A stretch of 64,000 bases of DNA from Alteromonas lipotrueae (lineage in GTDB: Bacteria > Pseudomonadota > Gammaproteobacteria > Enterobacterales > Alteromonadaceae): contig NZ_JAESDI010000010.1 of the NCBI RefSeq assembly GCF_019249215.1, positions 62,001 to 126,000 on the forward strand. Direction: 5' to 3'. The notes beneath the pieces are model-generated. The model searched no databases. It had not been told where the DNA came from and was given only the letters and a program-made list of their open reading frames with translations. Positions within the stretch are counted from its first letter, which is position 1; every line of letters starts with the position of its first letter. Positions 7,597-16,429 of the stretch are shown piece after piece. Both the position numbers and the translations under genes were made by a program.

Positions 7597-9600
7597 ATGT
7601 CAGATATTCAAAAGATTATCGTACCGGATGTAGGCGGTGACGAAGTTGAAGTTATCGAGCTATGTGTTGCCGTAGGCGACACCATTGATGCAGATGAAGG
7701 CGTTGTTACTGTAGAAAGTGACAAAGCCTCTATGGACATTCCTGCACCATTTGAAGGTGAAATCGTTAGCTTATCTGTTGCCGTTGGCGACAAGATTAAA
7801 GAAGGCGATGTTATCGGCGAAATGAAAAAAGCAGGTGGCGAAGAAGCCTCTTCTGAAGAGAAAGAAGAGCCAGCTGAAGCACCAAAAGAAGAAAGCAAAT
7901 CAGAAGCAGCGCCAGCAGCATCAGGTGGCGGTGAAGTGATAGAAGTTGCGGTTCCTGATATTGGTGACGACGGTGAAGTAGATGTTATTGATGTACTGGT
8001 TTCTGTAGGCGATACCATTGAGAAAGAAGATGGGCTTATTACGCTAGAAACCGATAAAGCGACTATGGATGTGCCTTCTACTCACGCAGGTACGGTGAAA
8101 GAAGTATTCATCAGTACTGGCGACAAAGTAAAAGAAGGTACGCTAGTTATTAAACTAGAAACCGCTGGAAGTGGTGAAGCAGCTAGCAGCGATGCGCCTG
8201 CTCAGTCAAGTTCTGAAAAAGCGGCACCTGCGGCTGAATCATCTTCTGACGACGCGGCTTCATCTGCCCCGTCTTCAGCATCTGCTGGCGGCGTAGTAGA
8301 GGTTGAAGTACCTGATATTGGTGAAGACGGCGAAGTAGACGTTATCGATGTATTAGTTTCTGTGGGCGACACCATTGAGAAAGAAGATGGTCTTATTACC
8401 CTTGAAACTGATAAAGCGACAATGGATGTGCCTTCTACCCATGCAGGTACAGTAAAAGAAGTCTTCATTAAAGCCGGTGACAAAGTTAAGCAAGGTACGC
8501 TAGTTATTAAGCTGGAAACTGCCGGAAGTGACGGTTCAGCTAGTAGCGAAGCACCTGCACCGAAGAAAGCGGAATCTGCGCCTGAGAAGCCGAAAGCGGC
8601 TGAAAAACCAGCTGCGCAAAATAAGCCTCCTGTACCAGCACAAGAAGCTTCAGCGCCTAAAGGCAACGGTAAAGCTCATGCTTCTCCTTCTGTACGTCGT
8701 GTAGCAAGAGAGTTTGGTGTAGACCTTACCCTTGTTAATGGAACAGGCCCTAAGAGCCGTATTCTAAAAGAAGACGTTCAGGCTTACGTGAAAGCTGAAC
8801 TTGCTAAGCCTAAAGGCAGTACTGCAAGTGCAGCTGCACCAGCAGGCGATAACGTACTTCAAATTGTGCCGGTTAAACCTGTTGATCACAGCAAGTTTGG
8901 TGAAGTTGAAGAAGTTAAGCTGTCGCGTATTCAAAAGATTTCTGGTCCGTTCTTACACCGTAACTGGGCGACTATCCCTCATGTAACACAGTTTGATGAG
9001 GCTGATATCACCGACGTAGAAGCGTTCCGTAAAGAACAAAACGCGTATCATGCGAAAATTAAGTCTGGCTTGAAGATCACGCCACTTGTTTTCATCATGA
9101 AAGCAGTCGCGAAAGCACTAGAGAAATACGAAGTATTTAACTCTTCGCTTTCTGATGATGGTGAAAGCTTGATTATCAAGAAATTCATCAACATTGGTAT
9201 TGCGGTAGAAACGCCAGGTGGCTTGGTAGTGCCGGTAATCAAAGACGTGAACAAGAAAGGTATTGAGCAGTTGTCTCAAGAGCTTATTGAAACGTCGAAG
9301 AAAGCACGCGACGGCAAGCTGAAGTCTTCAGATATGCAAGGCGGTACGTTCACCATTTCAAGTTTAGGCGGAATTGGCGGAACAGCGTTCACACCAATTG
9401 TGAATGCCCCTGAAGTTGCTATCCTTGGTGTTTCTAAGTCTGATATGAAACCGAAGTGGAATGGTAGCGAGTTTGAACCTCGTCTAATGGTTCCATTAAG
9501 CTTATCTTACGACCACCGTGTTATCGATGGCGCAGTAGGTGCAAGGTTCTCTACTGAAGTGGCTGCAAACTTAACTGATTTGCGCAGAATTATACTTTAA
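7597..9600 (+). CDS. aceF: Pyruvate dehydrogenase E2, dihydrolipoyllysine acetyltransferase
   Basis: Core of the pyruvate dehydrogenase complex, transferring acetyl groups from lipoyl-lysine to CoA. The 667 residues contain three lipoyl domains at about 3-78, 112-187 and 232-307, each with a DKA lipoylation motif (ESDKAS, ETDKAT, ETDKAT). Ala/Pro/Ser/Glu-rich linkers join them. An E3/E1-binding domain follows at about 363-400 (ASPSVRRVAREFGVDL), then the catalytic domain ending with SYDHRVIDGA. Lipoyl domains 2 and 3 are almost identical. The low-complexity linkers create long antisense open frames that are not genes. Confidence 0.97.
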   Translation: MSDIQKIIVPDVGGDEVEVIELCVAVGDTIDADEGVVTVESDKASMDIPAPFEGEIVSLSVAVGDKIKEGDVIGEMKKAGGEEASSEEKEEPAEAPKEESKSEAAPAASGGGEVIEVAVPDIGDDGEVDVIDVLVSVGDTIEKEDGLITLETDKATMDVPSTHAGTVKEVFISTGDKVKEGTLVIKLETAGSGEAASSDAPAQSSSEKAAPAAESSSDDAASSAPSSASAGGVVEVEVPDIGEDGEVDVIDVLVSVGDTIEKEDGLITLETDKATMDVPSTHAGTVKEVFIKAGDKVKQGTLVIKLETAGSDGSASSEAPAPKKAESAPEKPKAAEKPAAQNKPPVPAQEASAPKGNGKAHASPSVRRVAREFGVDLTLVNGTGPKSRILKEDVQAYVKAELAKPKGSTASAAAPAGDNVLQIVPVKPVDHSKFGEVEEVKLSRIQKISGPFLHRNWATIPHVTQFDEADITDVEAFRKEQNAYHAKIKSGLKITPLVFIMKAVAKALEKYEVFNSSLSDDGESLIIKKFINIGIAVETPGGLVVPVIKDVNKKGIEQLSQELIETSKKARDGKLKSSDMQGGTFTISSLGGIGGTAFTPIVNAPEVAILGVSKSDMKPKWNGSEFEPRLMVPLSLSYDHRVIDGAVGARFSTEVAANLTDLRRIIL

Positions 9601-9609
9601 ATAAAAAAA

Positions 9610-9641
9610 CGAGAATGTTTGTTATATCATGAACATTCTCG
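9610..9641 (+). terminator. Hairpin between aceF and lpd
   Basis: A 10-bp stem (CGAGAATGTT at 9610-9619 with AACATTCTCG at 9632-9641) encloses a 12-nt loop just after the aceF stop. A run of A precedes it and only a weak T-rich stretch follows. It may be an attenuating or mRNA-stabilising structure that sets lpd apart from aceEF, since lpd also serves other 2-oxoacid dehydrogenases. Confidence 0.55.
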
Positions 9642-9728
9642 GTGATTTTATAAGCCCTTGGGGCAGTATTTAGGTTATGCTATTACACACAAGGTGATAG
9701 ATAACAAAAAATAGGATTGAGGTTCACA

Positions 9729-11150
9729 ATGAGCGAAATTAAAACGCAATTAGTGGTACTGGGCGGCGGCCCTGGCGGTTACTCTGCAGCATTCCGTGCT
9801 GCCGACTTAGGCATAGAAACCGTTATTGTTGATTCACGCGAAGTGCTAGGCGGCGTATGTCTTAACGTTGGTTGTATTCCTTCAAAAGCATTACTTCACG
9901 TAGCGAAAGTAATGAAAGAAGCGAAGCACTTGGCAAGCCATGGTGTGACTTTTGGCGAACCTAAAATCGATTTAGACAAAATTCGCGAATATAAAGACAG
10001 CGTTGTAAAACAGCTGACTAACGGTCTTGGCGGCATGTCTAAAATGCGTAAAACCAAGCACGTAAAAGGTTACGGTAAATTTACCGGTGCTAATACCCTT
10101 GAAGTGAAAAATGGTGACGACGTTACTACTATTACTTTTGAAAAAGCAATTATTGCTGCGGGTTCTGAGCCTGTAAGCCTTCCGTTTATTCCAGAAGACG
10201 ATCGTATTATCGACTCAACTGGCGCTTTGGAAATGAAAGATATTCCAGAGAAAATGCTAGTACTTGGTGGCGGTATTATTGGTCTAGAAATGGGTACAGT
10301 ATACGAAGCACTAGGTTCAAAAATTGATGTTGTTGAATTCTTAGACCAGCTTATTCCAGCCGCTGATAAAGACATCATGAAAGTCTTCATGAAAGATTAT
10401 AAAGAAAAATTCAACATCATGCTTGAAACCAAAGTGACTGCGGTTGAAGCAAAAGATGACGGCTTATACGTAACGTTTGAAGGCAAAAATGCACCTTCAG
10501 AGCAAGTACGCTACGACAAAGTATTAGTGGCTGTTGGACGTCGTCCAAACGGTAAAATGGTTGGCGCAGACACTGCTGGTGTTAACGTTGACGACCGTGG
10601 CTTTATCAACGTTGATAAGCAAATGCGTACTAACGTTGAACATATCTTCGCTATCGGTGACTTAGTTGGCCAACCTATGCTTGCGCATAAAGCGGTTCAC
10701 GAAGGTCATGTTGCAGCTGAAGTTATTGCTGGGCAAAAACACTACTTTGACCCCCGTGGTATTCCTTCAGTAGCGTATACTGAGCCAGAAGTTGCCTGGG
10801 TTGGTGTTACCGAGAAAGAAGCGAAAGAGCAAGGTTTAAGCTACGAAACAGCGGTATTCCCATGGGCTGCTTCTGGTCGTGCCATTGCGTCTGACGCAAC
10901 AAACGGTATGACTAAAATGATTTTTGAAAAAGACACTGGTCGTGTACTAGGTGGGGCAATGGTAGGTACTAATGCGGGCGAAATGCTTGGCGAAATTGGT
11001 CTTGCTGTTGAAATGGGGGCAGATGCAGAAGATGTTGCATTAACAATTCATGCTCACCCAACACTTAACGAGTCTATCGGCTTAGCGTCTGAAATCTTTG
11101 AAGGTAGTATTACCGATTTGCCAAATGCAAAGGCAAAGAAAAAGAAGTAA
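9729..11150 (+). CDS. lpd: Dihydrolipoyl dehydrogenase (E3)
   Basis: FAD-dependent disulfide oxidoreductase that reoxidises dihydrolipoyl groups with NAD+, shared by pyruvate and 2-oxoglutarate dehydrogenase complexes. Visible are the N-terminal FAD motif VVLGGGPGGYSAAF, the redox pair in GGVCLNVGCIPSK at about residues 40-52, the NAD motif LGGGIIGLEMG, FAIGDLVGQPMLAHKA, and the C-terminal HAHPTLNES with the catalytic His-Glu. I choose the ATG at 9729 because AGGATTGAGG lies just before it; an in-frame ATG at 9717 would add four residues and destroy that spacing. The product has 473 residues. Confidence 0.97.
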   Translation: MSEIKTQLVVLGGGPGGYSAAFRAADLGIETVIVDSREVLGGVCLNVGCIPSKALLHVAKVMKEAKHLASHGVTFGEPKIDLDKIREYKDSVVKQLTNGLGGMSKMRKTKHVKGYGKFTGANTLEVKNGDDVTTITFEKAIIAAGSEPVSLPFIPEDDRIIDSTGALEMKDIPEKMLVLGGGIIGLEMGTVYEALGSKIDVVEFLDQLIPAADKDIMKVFMKDYKEKFNIMLETKVTAVEAKDDGLYVTFEGKNAPSEQVRYDKVLVAVGRRPNGKMVGADTAGVNVDDRGFINVDKQMRTNVEHIFAIGDLVGQPMLAHKAVHEGHVAAEVIAGQKHYFDPRGIPSVAYTEPEVAWVGVTEKEAKEQGLSYETAVFPWAASGRAIASDATNGMTKMIFEKDTGRVLGGAMVGTNAGEMLGEIGLAVEMGADAEDVALTIHAHPTLNESIGLASEIFEGSITDLPNAKAKKKK

Positions 11151-11173
11151 GTTATCCATAGTTTATGGATAAC
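11151..11173 (+). terminator. AT-rich hairpin immediately after lpd
   Basis: GTTATCCATA and TATGGATAAC form a perfect 10-bp stem with a GTT loop, starting at the base after the lpd stop codon. It probably works with the GC-rich terminator directly downstream. Confidence 0.6.
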
Positions 11174-11176
11174 ATT

Positions 11177-11208
11177 AAAACCCGCCAATTGGCGGGTTTT
11201 TTGTTTTT
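11177..11208 (+). terminator. Rho-independent terminator of the pdh operon
   Basis: AAAACCCGCC-AATT-GGCGGGTTTT forms a perfect 10-bp stem followed by TTGTTTTT. This is a textbook intrinsic terminator for the aceEF-lpd unit, and its symmetry could also work in the reverse direction. Confidence 0.9.
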
Positions 11209-11331
11209 GGTCATAATTGAAAACGATTGTAATTACTTAATTCTTTTTTTAGGTATTCTTAGGTGGCGTAACTCAGAACTATTGCCTATTCTTAAAAGAG
11301 GAAGTTAGAAGTTAGTTTTAAACGAGATAAC

Positions 11332-11775
11332 ATGGTTCCAAGTAACTCTCGCATTACCACAAAGAACACTTCACACGTAGAAACCAAACACGCCGAGTAT
11401 GATATTGAGCTTATAGGTAGCGTGCTTCGCGTCGACGGGCGGGGCGTGGTAAATGAAGCGATTTTGAAACAATATCACGACGATGTTAAAGAGATTGTGT
11501 TGAGCCTTAGAGGGCAAAAATGGGGCTTTTTAGGATTTGTTCAAGGTACGGGTATTTTAACCCCAGCGGCAGAAGCTACCCTAATAGACTCAATTAAACT
11601 TCGCAAAATCTATGGTATGTCAGCTTGTGCTTTAGTGGTGACAAACGCTGATATTCCAGCGCTGGTTCGCAGCCAGTTTGAACGGGTTTATATAGCTGCG
11701 GAAATCGATTACTTCTTTTGTGCTGATGAAAAAGAGGGGTTACAGTGGTTAGCCTCAAAGGGAGCTAAGCGGTAG
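11332..11775 (+). CDS. Hypothetical protein, small alpha/beta domain
   Basis: I do not recognise this 147-residue protein. It has no signal peptide or membrane segment. The pattern of alternating strands and helices (ELIGSVLRVDGRGVVNEAILKQYHDDV, then WGFLGFVQGTGILTPAAEATLIDSI, then CALVVTNADIPALVRSQF) recalls STAS-like or SpoIIAA-like domains, but that is an impression only. It stands alone between the pdh terminator and the convergent GH28-like gene. The ATG at 11332 lacks a strong ribosome-binding site. A hairpin just after the stop supports it being a separate unit. Confidence 0.65.
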   Translation: MVPSNSRITTKNTSHVETKHAEYDIELIGSVLRVDGRGVVNEAILKQYHDDVKEIVLSLRGQKWGFLGFVQGTGILTPAAEATLIDSIKLRKIYGMSACALVVTNADIPALVRSQFERVYIAAEIDYFFCADEKEGLQWLASKGAKR

Positions 11776-11776
11776 G

Positions 11777-11804
11777 AACTGCTCAACCAAATGGTCAAGC
11801 AGTT
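11777..11804. terminator. Hairpin between convergent genes
   Basis: AACTGCTCAACC and GGTCAAGCAGTT pair at 10 of 12 positions around an AAAT loop, just after the hypothetical protein stop and before the end of the minus-strand GH28-like gene. T-runs are weak, so it is only a possible bidirectional terminator. Confidence 0.5.
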
Positions 11805-11822
11805 AGGCGTTAATTTTAGGCG

Positions 11823-13487
11823 CTAGTCTTTTGATTGATGCCATGCAGAACGCGAAATAGGTGCTAGCTTCTGGTTGTTGTTTGGCGCGGCCAAGGCATC
11901 GACGTTAACATTTTTAGTATTGTGCAATACTAAGTGCGTATCGTTAACAGCGTGTAACGTTACGTCTGAAAGAATAATGCCGTTTACATCATCAAATACC
12001 AAAGCAGGTCTAAAATCGTGCTCTCGTGCGGTTAATGAAACATCGTTAAGCGTAATGCCCTTCACATGCCTGACAAAAAATCCCCAGCTTGGTAGTTCTC
12101 CAAACATGGTGTATTCCGGATAGGCATCGCGTTCTTGGGGAACCAAAAATAATTGATCGTATGGCCGATATGCCAAGCCCTTGTTAGCTCTTCCCGGATA
12201 GCTAATAGAAATGTGCTCAAGCGTAACATTTTCCACCAATGCATCGGGAAGGCCTGTTATTGAGGCTGGGATAGGGTTGAAGAACGTGTTTAGACCAGGA
12301 CCACGCAAGTCATAATTAATATCTGCGCGCCCAAAGCTAATATGCGCATTTACATTAGTGATGCTGATATTTTTAATGCTACCAAGAGGTGTGTTTGTAG
12401 GTACATCCCGGTTACGTTGTCCTAAGCGAATGAAAATAGCACAACCTACGTTCTGGGCATTAATATTATTAATTGTGACGTTTTCCAGTTTTGCTCCGTC
12501 CACCGTTTCCAATGCAATTGCACTTCGGTACGTATCGAATACAGTAATATTTTCTATTTCTACATTGGTAAAACCGTTCTGGCTTTCGGTACCGAACTTA
12601 ATCCCGTTGGAACTGGATCGTAGCACGCATTTGCCAATATATATGTTGTCATTATGTATATCGCCTTTGGTCGTAGATTTTAGGCAAATAGCATCATCGG
12701 CAGCGTTTACAAAGCAGCCAGTAATACGAACATTTTCACAATCGTTTATATCAATGCCGTCATTGTTCCAAAATGCATCGCTTTGTACCACGATATTGTC
12801 GATATGCAGGTTTTGGCAAGCTGCATAATGTTGAACCCAAAATGCGCCATTCTCAATAGTGATGTCGTAAACTTTGACAGTATTGCAGTGATGAACCGCT
12901 AGCACGCTGGGGCGATGGCGAGAACGGTTTCTTCTTTCATTAAAATCGCTTTCAATACGCTCTTTAGCATGATGCAAGCGGTTTATATTGAGCCCTAGTT
13001 GACGCCCCTGGCCATTAATAGTGCCCTTTCCAAAAATCGCAATATTGTGACAGTCATTAGCTTCTATTAACGCGTGAACTTTGCCGTTCGCATCTTCGTA
13101 GTCACGTATATTCGTACTGCCAAGCAATATGGCATTTTCGTCAATTTCTAGGTTAACATTGCTCGCTAGGTGAAGGGTGCCGCTTAAATATACTCCAGCA
13201 GGAAGCCAAACTGTGCCTATATCGCCACTTTCGCTGATAGCGTCGATAGTAGATTGAATAGCCTTAGTGTCGAGTGATTTGCCATTGCCCGTAGCGCCGT
13301 ATTTTTTTACGCTTATTCGCTTGCCTATACTCGGTGAAACCCGGTTGCTCGGTTGTCGCGAAGTGCTAAATTGTTCGTAGTAACGTTCAAGCATTTTCGC
13401 CTGCAGAGTTCCTGAGAATAACGAAGCAGCAATCACACCCGATAGGGTGGTTTTCATAAAATGTCGTCGAGATGCAGGGGTAACCAT
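11823..13487 (-). CDS. Tat-exported GH28-like right-handed beta-helix protein (putative polygalacturonase family)
   Basis: A 554-residue secreted protein. The N-terminus has a twin-arginine signal (SRRHFMK at 7-12, then a hydrophobic stretch to about residue 30), followed by ISVKKYGATGNGKSLDTKAIQ, the typical start of pectate-lyase-3/GH28 beta-helices. GH28-type acidic residues are visible in NNDGID (241-246) and ADD (263-265). The usual GHG and RIK catalytic motifs are not: the aligned region reads SSNGIKFGTES (292-302). Substrate is therefore uncertain; an alpha-linked uronic acid or a related sugar is plausible. It is the last gene of a minus-strand unit with the MFS transporter and the epimerase. 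Confidence 0.8.
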   Translation of the reverse strand: MVTPASRRHFMKTTLSGVIAASLFSGTLQAKMLERYYEQFSTSRQPSNRVSPSIGKRISVKKYGATGNGKSLDTKAIQSTIDAISESGDIGTVWLPAGVYLSGTLHLASNVNLEIDENAILLGSTNIRDYEDANGKVHALIEANDCHNIAIFGKGTINGQGRQLGLNINRLHHAKERIESDFNERRNRSRHRPSVLAVHHCNTVKVYDITIENGAFWVQHYAACQNLHIDNIVVQSDAFWNNDGIDINDCENVRITGCFVNAADDAICLKSTTKGDIHNDNIYIGKCVLRSSSNGIKFGTESQNGFTNVEIENITVFDTYRSAIALETVDGAKLENVTINNINAQNVGCAIFIRLGQRNRDVPTNTPLGSIKNISITNVNAHISFGRADINYDLRGPGLNTFFNPIPASITGLPDALVENVTLEHISISYPGRANKGLAYRPYDQLFLVPQERDAYPEYTMFGELPSWGFFVRHVKGITLNDVSLTAREHDFRPALVFDDVNGIILSDVTLHAVNDTHLVLHNTKNVNVDALAAPNNNQKLAPISRSAWHQSKD

Positions 13488-13549
13488 GGTTAGAATCCTC
13501 TTTCGGCGTTTTTGACTAAGATTTAAAGAGTAATGTGGATTGACCTAAG

Positions 13550-14776
13550 CTAATTAATTTTGCTTCCTTTTACTGCATACCAAGCAATATATAGGTAGCT
13601 AATAGCCGGAATTAAAAAGCTCATCTGTAACCCCATGGCATCTGCTGCAAAACCTTGCAACAAAGGCAAAATTGCACCGCCGACAATACCTTGGCATAAA
13701 TAACCAGAACCTCGCCCGGTATATTCTCCTAGGCCCCGAATTGCCAATGTGAAAATGGTGGGAAACATAATTGAATTGAAAAAGCCCACTGCTAATATAG
13801 ACCACATAGCAAGACTTCCTTCCATATTTACCGCGATAACTATCATGCTAATAGCAAGTACAGCGTTAATGGCCAAGAGGGTTGTCGCTTTGATGAAGTT
13901 GAGGATGGCTGCTCCTATGAACCGTCCTACCATGGCGGCGCCCCAATAATACGAGACCATCTTACCTGCGGTGACTTCATTCATGTTGTCGATACCGAGC
14001 TGCATAAATAGGTTTACCAAATAACTGCCGATGGACACCTCTGCACCTACGTAAAGGAAAATCGCCAATACACCTAAATACAGATGTTTGTGCGCAAACA
14101 ACGAGAAAGGGGGGGATGCCTGATCTTTTTCAACATGTTCACTAATGTTTGGGAGCTTCATTTTTAGAAACAATAACGCAACTATCACTAACGCCCCTGC
14201 AATAATAAGGTAGGGTGTTTGTACTGATTTTGCCGAACCTGCCTCACTGGTTGCAGCCAAAATAAGCAATGCACCAAACATGGGGCCTGCAGTATGTCCA
14301 ACTGAATTAATAGCTTGCGCTAAGTTGAGTCGACTCGCTGCTGTGCTTTCTGGGCCGAGAACAGCAACATAAGGGTTAGCAGAAACCTGTAGCATGGTTA
14401 CCCCTGATGCCAGAACAAATAAGGCAAATAGAAAGAGTGGGTACATGGATATCTCGGCAGCGGGATAAAATAGAACACATCCGCTAGCAATAGTTAATAA
14501 GCCCACCACTATGCCTTTTTTATAACCAATTTTTTCGAGGAAGCGGCCTGCAAATGGAGACACAATGAAATAAGCGCCAAAGAAGCAAAATTGAACTAAT
14601 CCAGCCTGAAAATACGTTAACGAAAATGCATTTTTTAAGTAAGGTAGCAAAATATCATTTAGTGCAGTAATAAAGCCCCATATGAAAAAGAGTGATGTCA
14701 TTACCATTAATGCAAATCGGGCATTAAAGGCCGCGGGGGAGGGTTGGCGTTCAGTACCAGAAGTCGAAATATGCAT
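13550..14776 (-). CDS. FucP/GluP-like sugar:proton symporter (MFS)
   Basis: Inner-membrane sugar permease with about twelve hydrophobic segments. The start FALMVMTSLFFIWGFITALNDILLPYLKNAFSLTYFQAGLVQFCFFGAYF is typical of the L-fucose/glucose/galactose permease family. I choose the ATG at 14776 (408 residues), two bases after the epimerase stop; starting at 14851 would add 25 basic residues unlike the family and overlap the upstream gene. Position next to an AGE epimerase and near a GH92 mannosidase suggests uptake of a released monosaccharide, possibly mannose, which is inference. Specificity cannot be read from sequence. Confidence 0.85.
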   Translation of the reverse strand: MHISTSGTERQPSPAAFNARFALMVMTSLFFIWGFITALNDILLPYLKNAFSLTYFQAGLVQFCFFGAYFIVSPFAGRFLEKIGYKKGIVVGLLTIASGCVLFYPAAEISMYPLFLFALFVLASGVTMLQVSANPYVAVLGPESTAASRLNLAQAINSVGHTAGPMFGALLILAATSEAGSAKSVQTPYLIIAGALVIVALLFLKMKLPNISEHVEKDQASPPFSLFAHKHLYLGVLAIFLYVGAEVSIGSYLVNLFMQLGIDNMNEVTAGKMVSYYWGAAMVGRFIGAAILNFIKATTLLAINAVLAISMIVIAVNMEGSLAMWSILAVGFFNSIMFPTIFTLAIRGLGEYTGRGSGYLCQGIVGGAILPLLQGFAADAMGLQMSFLIPAISYLYIAWYAVKGSKIN

Positions 14777-14778
14777 AT

Positions 14779-15987
14779 TTATAGCCCTTCTGTAGTAGGT
14801 GGCATATGAGCGAGTACGTCGAAACAGGCACCCAATGTATGATAATCGCACTTGGCGCCAGCACTACTTTTTTCGTTTGAATAGGCGCTATTTTCACGGG
14901 TGAGAACCCTAAACCACGCACCATACTTATGGTCGACCATGTTCGTCCAACTGTATTGCCATAGTTGTTGGTACGCACTTAAAAATTCGTGGTTATCGGT
15001 TTCACTAAATAAGATAGCGGCAGCCGCAAAGCTTTCTGCTTGCACCCAAAAATATTTATCATCGTCACACCATTTACCGTCAGAATCGAACCCGTAGACT
15101 AGTCCTCCATATTGGTGGTCCCAAGATAAAGAGAAAGCTCGCTCAAATAGGGTTTTGGCACGTTTAAGTAGTTCCGGCTCTTCTATATGTTGGTGTAAGG
15201 CTAGCAGCAACTTACTCCACTCAGTTTGGTGGCCTGGTTGAAATCCCCAAGGTCGATAAAGGTTTTTGGGGTCGTGTTTATTGTATTCCCAATCTATATC
15301 GAAGTGTGTTGTGTAATGTTCCCATATCAGCCCATCAGACAGCGCAGCTTGGCGCTGCGTAATGTTCTGAGCAATTAGATAAGCCCGATTGAGATACTTT
15401 TCGTCATTAGTCGCTTCATAAGCCGAAATCATGGCTTCACAGATATGCATATTCGCGTTTTGTCCGCGATAGTCACTTAATAGGTCATCGACACTGAGCT
15501 CATCGGCGTATAAACCATAATCTTGTTGCCAAAAGCGACGTTCAAGTAATTGGAAAACAGCATCAATGTTTGACGTCACTTCTTTAAGACCCGCTTTTTG
15601 AATAGCGGCATAAGCTAACAAAACAAATGCGTATCCATAAGCTTGTTGGGTCATGTCTTCGGCTTGTTGATTGCGAATGGTCCACGCATACGACTGTGTC
15701 TCTTCATGCCAATGCGCTTGCTCTAAAAAATGTAATCCGTGCAGTGCAATGTCGGCATAATTGGGTTTATTAAAGACTTGGCTCGCCCTTGCAAAATTGA
15801 CAATAATTCGTGTACTACTAACCAGCTGTTTGTATGTAGGGTCGAATATTTCTCCATCATCAAAATAATTTTGAAAATATCCTCCTTGAGGGTCAATCAC
15901 CCGAGGCGTGTAAAAATCCAGTATTTTTTCACTGTGGTTGAGTAAGAACGCGCGCGAGTAAAAATTGTCTATGTGTTGAGGGGTCAT
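14779..15987 (-). CDS. AGE-family sugar epimerase/isomerase (possible mannose isomerase)
   Basis: A 402-residue cytoplasmic (alpha/alpha)6-barrel protein of the N-acylglucosamine 2-epimerase family. Visible family marks are RPWGFQPGHQTEWSKLLL near residues 247-264 and KYFWVQAESFAAA near 315-327, the latter holding a conserved Glu. Members include N-acetylglucosamine 2-epimerase, cellobiose 2-epimerase and aldose-ketose isomerases of the mannose isomerase/YihS type. With two alpha-mannosidase genes in the locus, mannose to fructose isomerisation is my favoured inference. First gene of the minus-strand unit with the MFS and GH28-like genes, and divergent from a GH92 gene across a 442-bp region with operator-like sites. 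Confidence 0.82.
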   Translation of the reverse strand: MTPQHIDNFYSRAFLLNHSEKILDFYTPRVIDPQGGYFQNYFDDGEIFDPTYKQLVSSTRIIVNFARASQVFNKPNYADIALHGLHFLEQAHWHEETQSYAWTIRNQQAEDMTQQAYGYAFVLLAYAAIQKAGLKEVTSNIDAVFQLLERRFWQQDYGLYADELSVDDLLSDYRGQNANMHICEAMISAYEATNDEKYLNRAYLIAQNITQRQAALSDGLIWEHYTTHFDIDWEYNKHDPKNLYRPWGFQPGHQTEWSKLLLALHQHIEEPELLKRAKTLFERAFSLSWDHQYGGLVYGFDSDGKWCDDDKYFWVQAESFAAAAILFSETDNHEFLSAYQQLWQYSWTNMVDHKYGAWFRVLTRENSAYSNEKSSAGAKCDYHTLGACFDVLAHMPPTTEGL

Positions 15988-16085
15988 ATTATTACCTATA
16001 AACCGTGTCTAAAATAACAGCACAACAGGATGATGTTGGCGTTATTGCTAAAGCATGGCTGAAAATAGTTGTTAGTGCTATTTTA

Positions 16086-16098
16086 TTGGTCAAGCCGA
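16086..16098. promoter_or_regulatory. Candidate GntR/FadR-type operator before the epimerase operon
   Basis: TTGGTCAAGCCGA lies within a 16-bp sequence (16085-16100) that is identical to 45103-45118, which overlaps the start of the gntR gene 29 kb away. Such an exact match at two promoters in one locus supports a shared regulator site. Confidence 0.5.
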
Positions 16099-16247
16099 TT
16101 TGTGAAAGGTAACATTTGCTCGTACAGAAACGCAATGTTTACTTTCATATAACATTCTTTTCACCAGTATAAGTCTATTTATTATGGCTTTATCGTTGAG
16201 TGGTAAACATTTTCGGGTTTACAAAAGCTATAGGAATTCAGGTTTTA

Positions 16248-16260
16248 TTGGTTTGTCCAA
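16248..16260. promoter_or_regulatory. Candidate GntR/FadR-type operator before GH92
   Basis: TTGGTTTGTCCAA matches the perfect palindrome TTGGACTGTCCAA at 44369-44381 in 11 of 13 positions. It sits 170 bp before the GH92 start and about 260 bp before the epimerase start. Confidence 0.5.
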
Positions 16261-16332
16261 TTAAAGTACCTAGTCGAGCGTTAACAAATTTACTGAGGCC
16301 AACGTGTCGACTGTTTACTACTATATGCGAGG

Positions 16333-16350
16333 TTTGACACCGGTGTCAAA
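16333..16350. promoter_or_regulatory. LacI-type operator upstream of GH92
   Basis: TTTGACACCGGTGTCAAA is a perfect 18-bp palindrome with the central CG typical of LacI-family operators, 79 bp before the GH92 ATG. The same core occurs at three other promoters of this locus, pointing to the LacI regulator encoded at 33137-34174. Confidence 0.8.
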
Positions 16351-16429
16351 GGCGTGGTAAAAAATACTAGTTAAAATTTCGTTAATAGCGGCTAGTTCCA
16401 CAATTAGTTTGCGCTTAAAGGTCACATTA

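Larger units (their letters stand above)
15988..16429. other. Divergent regulatory region between the epimerase and GH92 genes
   Basis: A 442-bp region without a gene. It holds two GntR-type operator candidates (16086-16098 and 16248-16260) and one perfect LacI-type palindrome (16333-16350), annotated separately. Both divergent promoters are expected here; the combination suggests control by two regulators. Confidence 0.7.

Noticed and set aside
8202..8666. 154-codon antisense open frame within aceF
   Set aside because: It lies opposite the Ala/Ser/Glu-rich linker and lipoyl repeats of AceF, where low complexity creates long antisense frames. No ribosome-binding site or recognisable domain.
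14777..14851. N-terminal extension of the MFS transporter
   Set aside because: The extra 25 residues are basic and unlike the family, and would overlap the epimerase gene by 73 bp; the ATG at 14776 gives the expected start.
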